Positions 63,820 through 64,000 of a stretch of DNA of 64,000 nucleotides are shown here, piece by piece. The notes below the pieces were generated by a model. The model did not search any database and had not been told where the DNA came from. It worked only from the letters and a program-made list of their open reading frames with translations. Every line of letters starts with the position of its first letter. The first letter of the stretch is position 1. The stretch lies in contig NZ_CP096258.1 of assembly GCF_023205015.1 (NCBI RefSeq), forward strand, positions 1,798,001 to 1,862,000, read 5' to 3'. The stretch is from Providencia rettgeri (GTDB lineage: Bacteria; Pseudomonadota; Gammaproteobacteria; Enterobacterales; Enterobacteriaceae). The position numbers were made by a program, and so were the translations under genes.

Positions 63820-64000
63820 TTAATTAAAATAGCGATTATTAATCAGTTTTAGCGAGCGGTCACGGCCGTTAACTAAAATGGTATTCGAAATACGGCTGTA
63901 CGCATCTATTGATACACCATCCATCAAGATGGTTGGTGTGATAGCGGTGGCGGCAAAGATGACATCAGAAGTACTGACCATCTGGTCTAAAGATAAAACC
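63820..64000 (-). CDS. Class II fructose-1,6-bisphosphatase (GlpX/YggF-like), C-terminal part
   Basis: Only the last 60 codons are in the window. They align with the C-terminus of E. coli YggF/GlpX: LSLDQMVSTSDVIFAATAIT corresponds to the YSLDELVRGNDILFSATGVT segment, followed by the GVS...NTILVNGRD end. These are metal-dependent phosphatases of gluconeogenesis. The stop is TAA at 63820-63822. Which paralogue it is cannot be settled from the fragment. Confidence 0.75.
   Translation of the reverse strand, partial: VLSLDQMVSTSDVIFAATAITPTILMDGVSIDAYSRISNTILVNGRDRSLKLINNRYFN

Noticed and set aside
1..64000. tRNA, rRNA, CRISPR, insertion sequences, prophage or integrase genes
   Set aside because: I looked for CCA-ended cloverleafs, repeat-spacer arrays and transposase or integrase motifs and found none that I could support by eye.

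Overview
The window looks like a chromosomal segment of a Providencia-type enterobacterium (Morganellaceae, Enterobacterales). The flagellar, NanA/NanT, BetT/BetI/BetB/BetA, KdgR, CbpA/CbpM and citrate-lyase proteins all read as close relatives of the E. coli proteins, while the intergenic DNA is visibly AT-rich. The genus is an inference from overall resemblance and was not tested by a search.

Layout. 1-6660: flagellar basal-body and export genes (fliK partial, fliJ, fliI, fliH, fliG, fliF on the minus strand; fliE divergent). 6661-12491: a patch of small envelope and housekeeping genes: small lipoproteins (including an entericidin-like gene of 43 codons), a cold-shock protein, a DUF1097 membrane protein, a minimal trimeric autotransporter adhesin and a second peptide deformylase. 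12545-16392: fliT-fliS-fliD facing away from fliC, each side with a consensus-perfect sigma-28 promoter. 17391-23324: a sialic-acid island (nanA, nanT, nanQ, nanR, a NagK-like ROK kinase, and an MFS transporter) that separates fliC from fliA (23943-24656). 24657-26884: dispersed palindromic repeats, a GNAT gene, cbpA-cbpM.

26975-29649 holds the most unusual locus: a tandem array, period about 930 bp, of contact-dependent-inhibition (CDI) type toxin C-termini and immunity genes with no cdiB or cdiA in the window. One toxin copy is 5'-truncated, the other two lack ordinary translation starts, and all three immunity genes (168 codons each) have good ribosome-binding sites. 29889-32523: eda-kdgK and divergent kdgR (2-keto-3-deoxygluconate catabolism). 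33110-39184: betT divergent from betIBA (choline uptake and glycine-betaine synthesis) with a perfect 20-bp palindrome in the control region. 39448-46972: cutA, a DASS carboxylate transporter, a DMT exporter, small lipoproteins, an old-yellow-enzyme oxidoreductase and a CitMHS-type citrate transporter.

47489-49338 is a two-gene RNA-repair cassette: an ATP-dependent RNA ligase coupled by an ATGA overlap to an HD-phosphoesterase/P-loop kinase fusion (HD-Pnk type). 49377-60188 is a citrate fermentation locus: citCDEFXG, a DASS transporter and a PrpF-like isomerase on the minus strand, and the citA-citB two-component system divergently. The window ends with a Sel1-repeat protein, dtpA (di/tripeptide permease) and the C-terminus of a class II fructose-1,6-bisphosphatase.

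I recognised no rRNA, tRNA, CRISPR array, insertion sequence or prophage. Start sites were often moved inward from the longest open frame, using homologue N-termini recalled from memory, ribosome-binding sites and ATGA/TAATG overlaps.
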